Origin: UBA6163 sp031411655
GTDB lineage: Bacteria > Planctomycetota > Planctomycetia > Pirellulales > Pirellulaceae
Assembly: GCA_031411655.1 (NCBI GenBank)
Contig: JANOBM010000301.1
Span: 62,001-126,000, forward strand
Direction: 5' to 3'
DNA: 64,000 nt
The position numbers and the translations under genes are program-made. The notes under the pieces are model-generated. The model did not search any database. It was not told the DNA's origin and was given only the letters and a program-made list of their open reading frames with translations. Numbering within the stretch: the stretch's first letter is position 1; each line of letters opens with the position of its first letter. This document shows positions 17,058 through 25,359 of the stretch, one piece after another.

Positions 17058-18170
17058 ATGTCCTCGTCGACCTTGAATCAACGCATTTTCAACTTTTCCC
17101 CAGGCCCTGCGGTGTTGCCGGTGTCGGTTCTGCAAGAGGTTCAGGACGAGATGATGTGTCTTCCGGGCGCGGGTTGTTCGCTCCTGGAGATGTCCCATCG
17201 AGACAAGCAGTTTCTCGATATCCTTCATGAAGCGGAAGCTTCGCTACGCTCTCTCTTGGGGATTAGCGATGAATTCGCAGTGCTTTTTCTTCAAGGGGGT
17301 GCACGGCTACAGTTCTCCATGATCGCAGCAAACTTGCTTCGCGACTCCGGCAAGACAGCCGAGTACTTGCTGACGGGGTCTTGGGGGAAATACGCCATTC
17401 AAGAAGCGACAAAGGAAGGTAGCGCTAAAGCGATTTATGACGCGAAGGCGAGCAATTACAACTGCATTCCTTCCGCGTCGGACTACAAGGCATCGGCAGA
17501 CGCAGCCTACCTTTATTATTGCAGCAATGAGACGATCCAAGGCGTGCAGTTTCCGAATGAACCTGCATGCTCCGATTCGGTACCGTTGGTCTGTGATGCG
17601 TCAAGTGATTTCCTTTGCCGCCCGCTACAGATGGACCGCTATGGTTTGTTGTATGCCTGTGCACAAAAAAACGCAGGTCCGGCGGGTGTGACCGTCGTGA
17701 TCATTCGCCGTGATCTTCTCGATCGCGCGCCGGCCAACCTGCCAGGCTATCTGCATTACAAAAACCATGCGGAGAATGATTCCGAGTGGAATACACCTCC
17801 GACGTTCGCGATTTATGTGCTAGGCAAAATTGCCAAGTGGATTGCCAACGACATCGGTGGGTTGAAGGCGATGCAAACGCATAACCAAAAGAAGGCGGCA
17901 ACCTTGTACAACGTTGTCGACGCCTATCCAGGATTCTATAAGGGTCATGCTGAAAAAGCGGCACGCTCACTGATGAACGTGACCTTCTGCCTACCCAATG
18001 ACGACTTACAGACAGCGTTTTTGAAGGGTGCTCAAAGCCACGACTTAGGCAATTTAGCTGGCCATCGCAGTGTCGGTGGCATTCGTGCGAGTATCTACAA
18101 CGCTATGCCAATGGAAGGTGCTGAAACGTTGGCGGCGTACATGAAAGACTTCGCCTCCAAAAATGGCTGA
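17058..18170 (+). CDS. serC: Phosphoserine aminotransferase
   Basis: A 370-residue class-V aminotransferase-fold enzyme that converts 3-phosphohydroxypyruvate and glutamate to 3-phosphoserine and 2-oxoglutarate, the second step of serine synthesis (it can also serve PLP synthesis). The family N-terminus RIFNFSPGPAVLPVSVLQE is present. The PLP-binding lysine is K204 in CAQKNAGPAG, and GHRSVGGIRASIYNAMP near the C-terminus is the phosphate-binding signature. Length is normal (about 360). The ATG before SSSTLNQ is the natural start; there is no strong Shine-Dalgarno. serA follows 94 bp downstream on the same strand, so the two steps are probably co-expressed. Confidence 0.96.
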   Translation: MSSSTLNQRIFNFSPGPAVLPVSVLQEVQDEMMCLPGAGCSLLEMSHRDKQFLDILHEAEASLRSLLGISDEFAVLFLQGGARLQFSMIAANLLRDSGKTAEYLLTGSWGKYAIQEATKEGSAKAIYDAKASNYNCIPSASDYKASADAAYLYYCSNETIQGVQFPNEPACSDSVPLVCDASSDFLCRPLQMDRYGLLYACAQKNAGPAGVTVVIIRRDLLDRAPANLPGYLHYKNHAENDSEWNTPPTFAIYVLGKIAKWIANDIGGLKAMQTHNQKKAATLYNVVDAYPGFYKGHAEKAARSLMNVTFCLPNDDLQTAFLKGAQSHDLGNLAGHRSVGGIRASIYNAMPMEGAETLAAYMKDFASKNG

Positions 18171-18264
18171 GCCAGCCATGTCGTCTGTTCATCTTCGTCG
18201 GCGCGACGCAACAACATCGCGCGAGCTTCCCATTTAATCGAACACCCCTCAAAAGTAGTTTTCC

Positions 18265-19890
18265 ATGCATCGGATATTAGTACTGGATACGATCGCACAA
18301 GAAGGTCTCGACATTCTTAACGCCGCCGAAGGAGTTGAGTACGAGATTCGGACTGGCTTAAAGGGTGCCGAGCTTCAGAAAGCACTCAACGAGTTTGACG
18401 GCGCTATCCTACGAAGCGGTGTGAAGATCACCCCGGAATCGTTGGAAGGAAATACGAGGCTCAAGGCTCTCGTTCGTGCTGGTGTGGGTACCGACAACAT
18501 CGATAAGGCGTCGGCAACCCGTCGTGGAATCGTTGTTATGAATACGCCTGCGGGAAACACGATCAGCACTGCGGAGCACGCATTTGCGCTCATGCTTGCA
18601 CTCAGCCGAAACATTGCCGCAGCGAACCAGAGCCTCGTCGAAAAGCGATGGGATCGTAAGGACTACATGGGAACGCAGCTCGCCGGCAAAACGCTCGGCG
18701 TTGTTGGAATGGGGCGTATTGGGCGCGAAGTTGCCTCGCGAGCCCTTGCATTCGCAATGCGAGTGATCGCCTACGATCCCTTCCTTACCGAAGAGCAGGC
18801 TGCTGCACTGGGCGTTCGACTTGCGCCGACGGTCGATTCAATGCTTCCCGAGATCGACTACCTGACCGTTCATACGCCGCTGACGCCGGAAACCGAGGGT
18901 CTGATCGGTATGAAGCAGCTCGACATCGTGAAGCCAGGACTGCGGCTAATCAATGCTGCTCGAGGCGGAATCTACGATCAAGATGCGATGTTAGAAGGGC
19001 TGAAATCTGGCAAGCTGGGTGGCGTTGCGTTGGATGTTTTTGAGAACGAGCCATGCACCGACAGCCCACTGTTTGGAATGAAAAACGTTGTTTGCACTCC
19101 GCACCTGGGTGCCAGCACGGAGGAAGCGCAAACGCAAGTAGCCGTGGAGGGCATTCATCTACTGTTGAACTTCCTTCGAACCGGTGAAATACGTCACGCC
19201 GTCAACGTCGCGTCACTCGACCCGAAAACGCTCGAAGAGTTGCGAGGTTATCTCGACATTTGCCATCGACTGGGTGTGTTGCTTTCCCAGTGGCACGGTG
19301 GCGGCATCGATAAAGTTACGTTGACCTATCGTGGCGAGATCTCTGGAAAAGATACCCGCATGCTCAACAATGCGTTCTGCGCTGGTTTGTTGGAGCGTGC
19401 TGTGGGCGATGAAATCAATATTATCAATGCCGAAATGCTGTTACGGGAGCGCGGCATTGAGTTGAGCGAGCAAAAGCATCGCGAGATGTCAGCATTCGCG
19501 TCGAGCATTACGGCTGAAGTGAGTGGTGGCGGACGATCGGTTCGGGCTGGGGGAACGATGCTGGGAATCAATATGCCGCGGCTGATTATGCTGGATGGTT
19601 ATCGCTTGGAATCATTTCTTGATGGGACACTGGTCGTATTTACCCACCAAGACGTGCCAGGAATCATTGGTAAGATTGGAACCATCTTTGGCACTCACAA
19701 TGTGAACATAGCGCAGATGGCAGTGGGGCGCGATAGCGATTCGCCCGGCGGGAAAGCGATCGGCGTGCTGAACTTAGACGGCCTGGTGCCGCCGGCGGCG
19801 CTCGAAGCGTTGACATCGATCGAAGGCATTCATGCCGCTCGAAAGATTGACCTGCCTCCGTCTGGCCAATTACCGCACTGGTTAAGTTAA
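18265..19890 (+). CDS. serA: D-3-phosphoglycerate dehydrogenase
   Basis: The 541-residue enzyme oxidises 3-phosphoglycerate to 3-phosphohydroxypyruvate with NAD+, the committed step of serine synthesis. It shows the NAD-binding motif GVVGMGRIG (145-153), catalytic Arg233 (INAARGGIYD), the Glu region (DVFENEP) and catalytic His280 (VCTPHLGAST). It is the long form, with an allosteric-substrate-binding (ASB) domain (about 310-450) and a C-terminal ACT domain (about 455-535, VVFTHQDVPGIIGKIGTIF). The ACT domain usually mediates feedback inhibition by serine. A phosphatase-family gene starts one base after its stop. Confidence 0.97.
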   Translation: MHRILVLDTIAQEGLDILNAAEGVEYEIRTGLKGAELQKALNEFDGAILRSGVKITPESLEGNTRLKALVRAGVGTDNIDKASATRRGIVVMNTPAGNTISTAEHAFALMLALSRNIAAANQSLVEKRWDRKDYMGTQLAGKTLGVVGMGRIGREVASRALAFAMRVIAYDPFLTEEQAAALGVRLAPTVDSMLPEIDYLTVHTPLTPETEGLIGMKQLDIVKPGLRLINAARGGIYDQDAMLEGLKSGKLGGVALDVFENEPCTDSPLFGMKNVVCTPHLGASTEEAQTQVAVEGIHLLLNFLRTGEIRHAVNVASLDPKTLEELRGYLDICHRLGVLLSQWHGGGIDKVTLTYRGEISGKDTRMLNNAFCAGLLERAVGDEINIINAEMLLRERGIELSEQKHREMSAFASSITAEVSGGGRSVRAGGTMLGINMPRLIMLDGYRLESFLDGTLVVFTHQDVPGIIGKIGTIFGTHNVNIAQMAVGRDSDSPGGKAIGVLNLDGLVPPAALEALTSIEGIHAARKIDLPPSGQLPHWLS

Positions 19891-19891
19891 A

Positions 19892-20518
19892 GTGGGAGAA
19901 TTGCATTCGCCCCTGTCGCAGTATTTGAACGCACGAATCGCTGAATTTGAAGCGATTCCAGCTCTGCGAAAACGCGAGTTGGAATCGGTTGCGGTTTATA
20001 TAAGAGACCGGTCGAATCGAGCCATTCCCTCGAAGCTCACGTTCATCTGCACACACAACTCGCGCCGCAGTCATCTATCGCAGATATGGGCTTCGGTAGC
20101 CGCCCGCTATTTTGACATCGCGGATGTTGAAACATTTTCGGGTGGGACTGAAGCCACGGCGTTCAATCATCGTGCTATCGCAGCGCTTCGTCGTTGCGGC
20201 CTTCAGATCACAAGTGATGATGGCAATGCGTGCAATCCACGGTATCGGGTAAGTAGCGAGTTCGACCAAACTTCTCTGGAATGCTTTTCAAAAGTTTACA
20301 ATGAGCCGCCGAATCCGACGTCACACTATTGCGCCGTGATGACCTGCTCGGAGGCAGATCAGGCTTGTCCCGTCGCGATGGGATGTGACTTGAGAGTGCC
20401 GATTCGATACGAAGATCCGAAGGTCGCTGACGATACGGAGCAGGAATCAATTACTTACGACGAGCGGTCAAGTCAAATCTGTCGCGAAATGCTTTATCTC
20501 ATGTCGCAGGTGCGCTAA
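19892..20518 (+). CDS. Low-molecular-weight protein-tyrosine-phosphatase/arsenate-reductase fold protein
   Basis: A 208-residue protein. Its active-site loop is FICTHNSRRS, a C-x5-R-S motif with Cys53 and Arg59, followed by HLSQIWA. The later YEDPKVADDT holds the likely general-acid aspartate of the LMW-PTP/ArsC fold. These cytoplasmic enzymes form a cysteinyl-phosphate (or cysteinyl-arsenate) intermediate. The product is longer than typical LMW-PTPs (about 150), with roughly 45 extra residues at the N-terminus. It begins with GTG only one base after the serA stop and is probably translationally coupled to serA, which is an unusual pairing. Protein phosphatase, arsenate reductase and small-molecule phosphatase roles cannot be separated by sequence alone. 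Confidence 0.85.
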   Translation: MGELHSPLSQYLNARIAEFEAIPALRKRELESVAVYIRDRSNRAIPSKLTFICTHNSRRSHLSQIWASVAARYFDIADVETFSGGTEATAFNHRAIAALRRCGLQITSDDGNACNPRYRVSSEFDQTSLECFSKVYNEPPNPTSHYCAVMTCSEADQACPVAMGCDLRVPIRYEDPKVADDTEQESITYDERSSQICREMLYLMSQVR

Positions 20519-20745
20519 GTGATCTGTGAACGCCGATGCTTTGATTTCACTTCTTTTGCGTTGCCACTCCATTTCATGGAAGGCACCGTATTGTCCAATG
20601 CCTCACTCGCTGTTCTCCGCACCTTGCGATCGCGATTCGGGCGAGGCGTTTTCCCGTATTGCAAAACACCGCAAAGGATTTCGCATGGATTGCCCAGTGG
20701 CTTCGTAGCGGCGTTCACAAGTAACTCGAAACGGCGTCTACGATT

Positions 20746-20753
20746 TAAGGAAG
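20746..20753 (+). promoter_or_regulatory. Shine-Dalgarno site before a GTG start
   Basis: The sequence taaggaag ends 7 nt before the GTG at 20761. This supports that non-ATG start for the hypothetical protein, in a genome region where most genes show weak or no Shine-Dalgarno sites. Confidence 0.6.
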
Positions 20754-20760
20754 ATGTTGC

Positions 20761-21330
20761 GTGACTGAGCCGCTGTCGATTGAAGTTTCATGTCATAACG
20801 AAAACATTCTGCAGGTTCGTTTTGAGTTTGTAGGCGGTCGATTTCGGCAATCTCTTCAACTCCTCGCGAAGGGAGGACACGTGATCGACCGATGGACGGA
20901 TGAGGTCGCCTCTGCCGATGAAGACTGGCCGGCGTCGCCACCTATCCAACAACTATCACTCGAGTTGATTCATGACCGTCCGACGCTGCTTGGTGTGGGC
21001 CAAGCGGGAAAATCTCACTGGAGCATTAGCGTCGAAACGGCGCTAGGCGAACTCGAGCCTGGGGTTAACGCATTACGATTTGACCTTGCATGTCGCGCTC
21101 GAAATAAGCCGACTTGGTTGGGATCGACCTATTGCCGAGATTTTTTGCCTAACAACGAACCTTCGAGACTGCGTTTGGTGCCAGGAGAAAAAACAGCAGC
21201 AACCAATGGGTCAGCACAGTTCACCGCGATCTGTACAACCGAGGTTGCCGATCGTTCCCTTCCCACTACATTCCGTTGGAGTTACCGGATTGAAGAAACA
21301 GAAGGCATCGATTCGATCAGTCATCCATGA
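20761..21330 (+). CDS. Hypothetical protein, probably beta-rich
   Basis: A 189-residue protein that I do not recognise. It has no signal peptide or membrane helix. The first 130 residues alternate polar and hydrophobic residues (SIEVSCHNENILQVRFEFVG, then FRQSLQLLAKGGHVIDRW), suggesting a beta-sandwich. Codon usage resembles that of the neighbours, and the upstream taaggaag supports the GTG start. It ends 14 bp inside the convergent 112-residue gene. About 240 bp of apparently non-coding sequence separate it from the phosphatase gene. No function is proposed. Confidence 0.65.
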   Translation: MTEPLSIEVSCHNENILQVRFEFVGGRFRQSLQLLAKGGHVIDRWTDEVASADEDWPASPPIQQLSLELIHDRPTLLGVGQAGKSHWSISVETALGELEPGVNALRFDLACRARNKPTWLGSTYCRDFLPNNEPSRLRLVPGEKTAATNGSAQFTAICTTEVADRSLPTTFRWSYRIEETEGIDSISHP

Positions 21331-21652
21331 CGGCCTCTTTGATCGCGCGGACGATCGCCATGCGGCCAAGCGTGGTGGCGACGATGCGGTCGACGTCAAC
21401 GCCAAGTGATCGTGCCAAGGCGATTGCCAATGAGACATCGTGAATGCCTTGAAACTGGTTCGTAACGTTTCCTTTCCAGTAAATGGTTTGTGAATCGTTC
21501 TGGAACCCTGATTCAAAAACGTCGGACAATTCTTCAATCCACGCCGCAGGCACACCACGCTCTCGGCAATAATCGATCGGCCAAATTTCGTTGCCGCGAC
21601 ATTCGTCGAGCAATCCAAGGGCACGATGTTTTGGGATTTGCATCGTCCACAT
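21317..21652 (-). CDS. Hypothetical protein
   Basis: From this ATG the product is 111 residues (starting MWTMQIPKHRALGLLDECR). In-frame ATGs at 21679 and 21697 would extend it into the phhB gene and are possible; I prefer the start that leaves 7 bp after the phhB stop. The protein looks soluble and mostly helical, with VSLAIALARSLGVDVDRIVATT near the C-terminus and several tryptophans early on. It is not recognised. Its position directly behind phhB on the same strand suggests one transcript. Confidence 0.6.
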   Translation of the reverse strand: MWTMQIPKHRALGLLDECRGNEIWPIDYCRERGVPAAWIEELSDVFESGFQNDSQTIYWKGNVTNQFQGIHDVSLAIALARSLGVDVDRIVATTLGRMAIVRAIKEAVMDD

Positions 21653-21659
21653 GTCCCGC

Positions 21660-22013
21660 TCAAGGGGCAACGACGTCATTAATCTTGGCCGCGACAATGA
21701 AATCGTTGTCGCTCAGTCCGCCGATCGCATGCGTGGTCAAAACGATTTTTAAGTTGCGGTAACCCGTCAAATGCAGATCAGGATGGTGCTGTTCGTCTTC
21801 AGCGATTGCTGCGACTCGTAGGATGATATCGATCGCGTTTACAAAACTCTTGCAGACCCATTTCCGTTCAATCGACTCACCCGTCTCGCTCAATCGCCAG
21901 TTCGGAACCTCCGCCAAAAGCTGTTCGCTTTGGTGAATCGAGAGTTTGGGGACACCACCTTCACAAGCTTGGCAGCGACGTTGATTCAGCGGTGGTGATG
22001 GAGACTCGGACAT
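21660..22013 (-). CDS. phhB: Pterin-4a-carbinolamine dehydratase
   Basis: A 117-residue protein, the usual size, that dehydrates 4a-hydroxytetrahydrobiopterin to recycle the pterin cofactor of aromatic amino-acid hydroxylases; homologues also act as DCoH-like proteins. The family signature EDEQHHPDLHLTGY is present, with the His-His-Pro active-site motif, followed by NLKIVLTTHAIGGLSDND, where the third histidine and the terminal aspartate fit the pattern. An N-terminal extension has a C-x2-C pair (RRCQACEGG). No phenylalanine hydroxylase gene is in the window. Confidence 0.93.
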   Translation of the reverse strand: MSESPSPPLNQRRCQACEGGVPKLSIHQSEQLLAEVPNWRLSETGESIERKWVCKSFVNAIDIILRVAAIAEDEQHHPDLHLTGYRNLKIVLTTHAIGGLSDNDFIVAAKINDVVAP

Positions 22014-22064
22014 GTGATGGTCTTCACGTTGGTAATGGATCGAGCGAAATGCATAAACGATGTA

Positions 22065-23102
22065 CTATTTTTTCTTTAGCGGCATCAGCGATTCGTCGGG
22101 GGCAAGGTCCGGGTCCGGTGCTGGCTTGCTGGGATCGACCGGTCGATCGCTGGGGATGGGAATGGGGACGAGCATAAGGCGGACCGGAGTCAATGTCTCA
22201 GGAATTCGCTCCGTGAAGGCACTGAACTGTAACGCGCCATCGGAATCACTACTTTCAATGGGCAGGTCCAACATCGCGGTTCCAAAATTCGATACGCAAA
22301 TCATTTCTCCGCCATCGCCCTGGTAATAGTTCTTGCCATCTTCGGGATCGGTCCAGTATGTGCTTCCCGCAAAAACCCAGTCCATCTTTAACTGTTGCTT
22401 CGTATCACCTTGGCGCACCCAACTCCTCGCGTCGGCGTACTTGAATTGACCCTTGGCGTCGCGATACATAACCCACACGCGTATCCGCTGCCCGGTCGCC
22501 GCGACGTATTTTGGCCGGAACGAAACGGGCGTTCCCGACATCGCTCCGACGGCTAAAAGAGCGGCGTGGACTTCGCTTGACTTGGCAAGCGTTGCAACAA
22601 TGGATTCGTGCTCTTTGGTTTCCACCGGACAAGCGAACATCTCAAGCGGCGCGTCTCTCAGTGACACAATCCCGTCGATGAACACTCGGTGGTTTTTAAC
22701 ATCGATCCAGAGTGACGACTGCTTGCTGATTCGTTTGGCTCCCGGTGGATCGGCGAGCGTTTCTTTGACGCGGTCCAACGGGTTTTTGTGGCCGAGCGCC
22801 TTTAATTCCGCTTCGGGATCAACTGGGCCAGCCTTCGCTGCAGCTTCGAAATCAAGTTTGGTGGGGGGCGAGGACGGTAGCGATGGATCGCTTTCCGTTT
22901 GTGCCGTCGAGGGATCGGACTGGCTCGTTGCAGGCGGTGCCTCGATGGGTGCGGCCGCTGAGGGCAACTTTTCTTGAGCTAGGGCCACGCCTGCGAGAAC
23001 GGGGTAAGTCAGCAAGCAAAATAAAATCGATGTTCCTTTCGCGGGCAATGGAAAAGCGATGGTGCAACTGGTACAGCGAATAATTCGGCTTCGGCGGGTC
23101 AT
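22065..23102 (-). CDS. Secreted YdjY-domain protein
   Basis: A 345-residue protein with an N-terminal signal peptide (hydrophobic core FCLLTYPVLAGVALAQ, cleavage near residue 42). A proline/serine-rich linker follows, then a YdjY-type domain (about 125-290). The domain holds LWIDVKNHRVFIDGIVSLRD, PLEMFACPVETKEHESIV and HAALLAVGAMSGTPVSFRP, which are typical of the planctomycete YdjY family. The C-terminus is proline-rich and ends in lysines. The function of YdjY domains is not established; they are usually exported and often near redox or ferredoxin genes, which is not the case here. It is divergent from the large hypothetical gene. Confidence 0.82.
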   Translation of the reverse strand: MTRRSRIIRCTSCTIAFPLPAKGTSILFCLLTYPVLAGVALAQEKLPSAAAPIEAPPATSQSDPSTAQTESDPSLPSSPPTKLDFEAAAKAGPVDPEAELKALGHKNPLDRVKETLADPPGAKRISKQSSLWIDVKNHRVFIDGIVSLRDAPLEMFACPVETKEHESIVATLAKSSEVHAALLAVGAMSGTPVSFRPKYVAATGQRIRVWVMYRDAKGQFKYADARSWVRQGDTKQQLKMDWVFAGSTYWTDPEDGKNYYQGDGGEMICVSNFGTAMLDLPIESSDSDGALQFSAFTERIPETLTPVRLMLVPIPIPSDRPVDPSKPAPDPDLAPDESLMPLKKK

Positions 23103-23288
23103 GTTTTAGTCCTTCGGCAACGTGGTTATCGACAAAGTTTACACATAGCCGTGGAAGTTCGCCAAACCAAGGGACTGCCCATACTGGAGAATCTGGCTAA
23201 ATTCTACCGATTGCCTATCCGGTTGTTTCGCGACGTGCAAGAACTGCCGTCGCGGAGTTCCTTCACTTTTGCCCGCGAAATCAGTTCC

Positions 23289-25193
23289 ATGTCTTCTCGT
23301 GCTTCCAAGACCGACGCTTCCCATAACGGTCATCCTGCCATCATCGCTTCACCCGAACGGAAGCAGAAGTCAAACTCACGTTCAGGTTCCAAGCCGCCTT
23401 CTCAAGCTTTCGGAAGATTGCGGGACATTCTTACCGGCGCCCCAGAAAACGGTGGGCCATTGCGCTGGGGTTTGGCCGTTGCGATGGGTGGCGAAGTGAA
23501 TCGCGAGCGTATCGCCATGAGCGAACTGGGTTGCGGTAACGTCATTCCCGAGCGGTATCGGTCCGTAGAGCTTTCGCCGGAGCTGGATACCTTGCTGCAC
23601 CGGATCGATCAAGCGAACAAGGCTCAAAAGCCAGAGCTGCAATGCGTCGTCGACTCAGTCGCCTGGGCGTATGCGATGCCGATGCTGACGGAATTAATTA
23701 CCGAATCGCAAATGCGCTTGTTGCTTGAATCACTCGAAGGCCTTTGGCGTCACTGTGTGTCGTTGACCGATGCATCAAGCTTGGCAAGGTTGATCGGTGG
23801 CGGCGAACTCGGGTTGGTACTCGGATGGAGGCGCAAAAAAGAAATGGCGAAAGAATTGTTTGTGACCTCCGCCGAGTGCGTAAAGCAGTGGTGTGACTCG
23901 CCGGAACCTTCCATCGGTTTTGCTGTGCGCGGTGGCTTCTGCGAATGGGATGGGGTATCCGAGGTGAATGAAAAGCGTGGTACCCACACACGAGTGGTGC
24001 TTGCCTCTCTGCTCCGCGCTGCGGCATTGTGCGAGTCGGTCGCGAAACGAAAGCTAAAGAAGCCGCAGCTAGACACGATTGCCGATTTAGCGACTTGGGT
24101 TGCAACGGCGACGCGAGTCGGTGGCGTTGCCGCATTTTCGACGGCGCTTGCTCGCGACGTGCGTGACGATACCGCGCGAGGTGGACTCCTCGATCAAATC
24201 AAACTGCTTGACCCCGAGGTGCTGGGGCCTGCGGTGGATGCAGCCACAGGTCGATCGCATTCGGGTGGTCGCTTGGCGTGGGAAATCAGTTTGCCAGAAG
24301 CTTATTGTCACAGTGAATTGGGCGGCACAGCGATTCTTCTGCCAGAATGGGATGTGCGGCGAGGACGAGTTCATATCGACTATGCCGGAAATGATTTTCA
24401 AGTCCAGATCGACGGCGGAAAACTCACCGTGATCGATGGTCCTTGGGAAATCTTGATTCAAGTTGATGATCAAGAACAAGCTGCATCGGGGCCTTGGACA
24501 TCGCTTTGTGAATACAGTGACGACGATGTCCACTATTTAGAATTGGAGCAGCGATGGACCGGTGGTGTCCGCGTGCAGCGTCATTTCTTGCTCATAAGAG
24601 AAGATCGTTGTGTATTGTTAGCCGATGCCGTGATACGCGATAAGGATTTAGCACCAGCTACCATCCGCTACACGTCCCGAATCAAGTTGGCACACGAGGT
24701 CGATACAGCCACGGAGAGCGAGACGACCGAGATCTGGTTACAAGACATGAAAGGTAAGAAGCGAGGTTTGGCTCTATCGCTTCAGAGCAACGAGTGGCGA
24801 GTCGGTCCGACGGCAGCGCGTTTCGATGTAACTCCCGATGCGAATTTGCGACTCGAGGTTCAAAGTGGAAAGCAAATCGCCCATGGAGGCAGTCTTTTTG
24901 CACCCATGTGGTTTGATTTTCAACAGCGACGATTCAGTCGGCCACGCACTTGGCGTCAGCTGACCGTTGCCGAAGACTTGCGGATCGTTGATGGAGACCA
25001 ATCGGTTGCTTACCGAATCCAGCAAGGCAGCGAGCAATGGGTCGTTTACCGCATGTTGCATGGAGATCGCACAAGAACTTTTATCGGAAAGCACTTGCTG
25101 GCCGACCTTTATTGCGCCCGGTTCCATGCCGGTGATGGCAACATGGAAGATCTCGTCACGGTCGGAGATTCGGATGACGAAGCGGAATCCTGA
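23289..25193 (+). CDS. Large hypothetical protein with heparinase-like C-terminal beta domain
   Basis: From this ATG the product is 634 residues; an in-frame ATG at 23151 would add 46 residues that do not look conserved. There is no signal peptide. The N-terminal half is helical (about 60-330, for example WAYAMPMLTELITESQMRLL), reminiscent of an alpha/alpha toroid. The C-terminal half is beta-rich, with ELEQRWTGGVRVQRHFLLIR and CVLLADAVIRDKDLAPATIR. The latter resembles the C-terminal beta-sandwich of heparinase II/III-like proteins, but catalytic residues of that family are not obvious. I treat it as a planctomycete hypothetical. The acidic C-terminus ends DSDDEAES. Confidence 0.7.
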   Translation: MSSRASKTDASHNGHPAIIASPERKQKSNSRSGSKPPSQAFGRLRDILTGAPENGGPLRWGLAVAMGGEVNRERIAMSELGCGNVIPERYRSVELSPELDTLLHRIDQANKAQKPELQCVVDSVAWAYAMPMLTELITESQMRLLLESLEGLWRHCVSLTDASSLARLIGGGELGLVLGWRRKKEMAKELFVTSAECVKQWCDSPEPSIGFAVRGGFCEWDGVSEVNEKRGTHTRVVLASLLRAAALCESVAKRKLKKPQLDTIADLATWVATATRVGGVAAFSTALARDVRDDTARGGLLDQIKLLDPEVLGPAVDAATGRSHSGGRLAWEISLPEAYCHSELGGTAILLPEWDVRRGRVHIDYAGNDFQVQIDGGKLTVIDGPWEILIQVDDQEQAASGPWTSLCEYSDDDVHYLELEQRWTGGVRVQRHFLLIREDRCVLLADAVIRDKDLAPATIRYTSRIKLAHEVDTATESETTEIWLQDMKGKKRGLALSLQSNEWRVGPTAARFDVTPDANLRLEVQSGKQIAHGGSLFAPMWFDFQQRRFSRPRTWRQLTVAEDLRIVDGDQSVAYRIQQGSEQWVVYRMLHGDRTRTFIGKHLLADLYCARFHAGDGNMEDLVTVGDSDDEAES

Positions 25194-25359
25194 GTGCGGC
25201 AACGGTAGCCGATAATTGGTTCAAATTTTCGGGCAACTCGTATAGAAAAAAGTATTTTGATTAGACTGGTGCGTGAGCCTTGCGGCTGAAGCGATGCTCA
25301 TTATGAAGTGCCCACATCAAGACACCTTCTGTACTGTAACGCGTCCTGGAAAATGAACG

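Noticed and set aside
20519..20764. Plus-strand 81-codon frame after the LMW-phosphatase
   Set aside because: It has irregular composition and ends at the start of the next gene; a good Shine-Dalgarno site serves that next gene instead.
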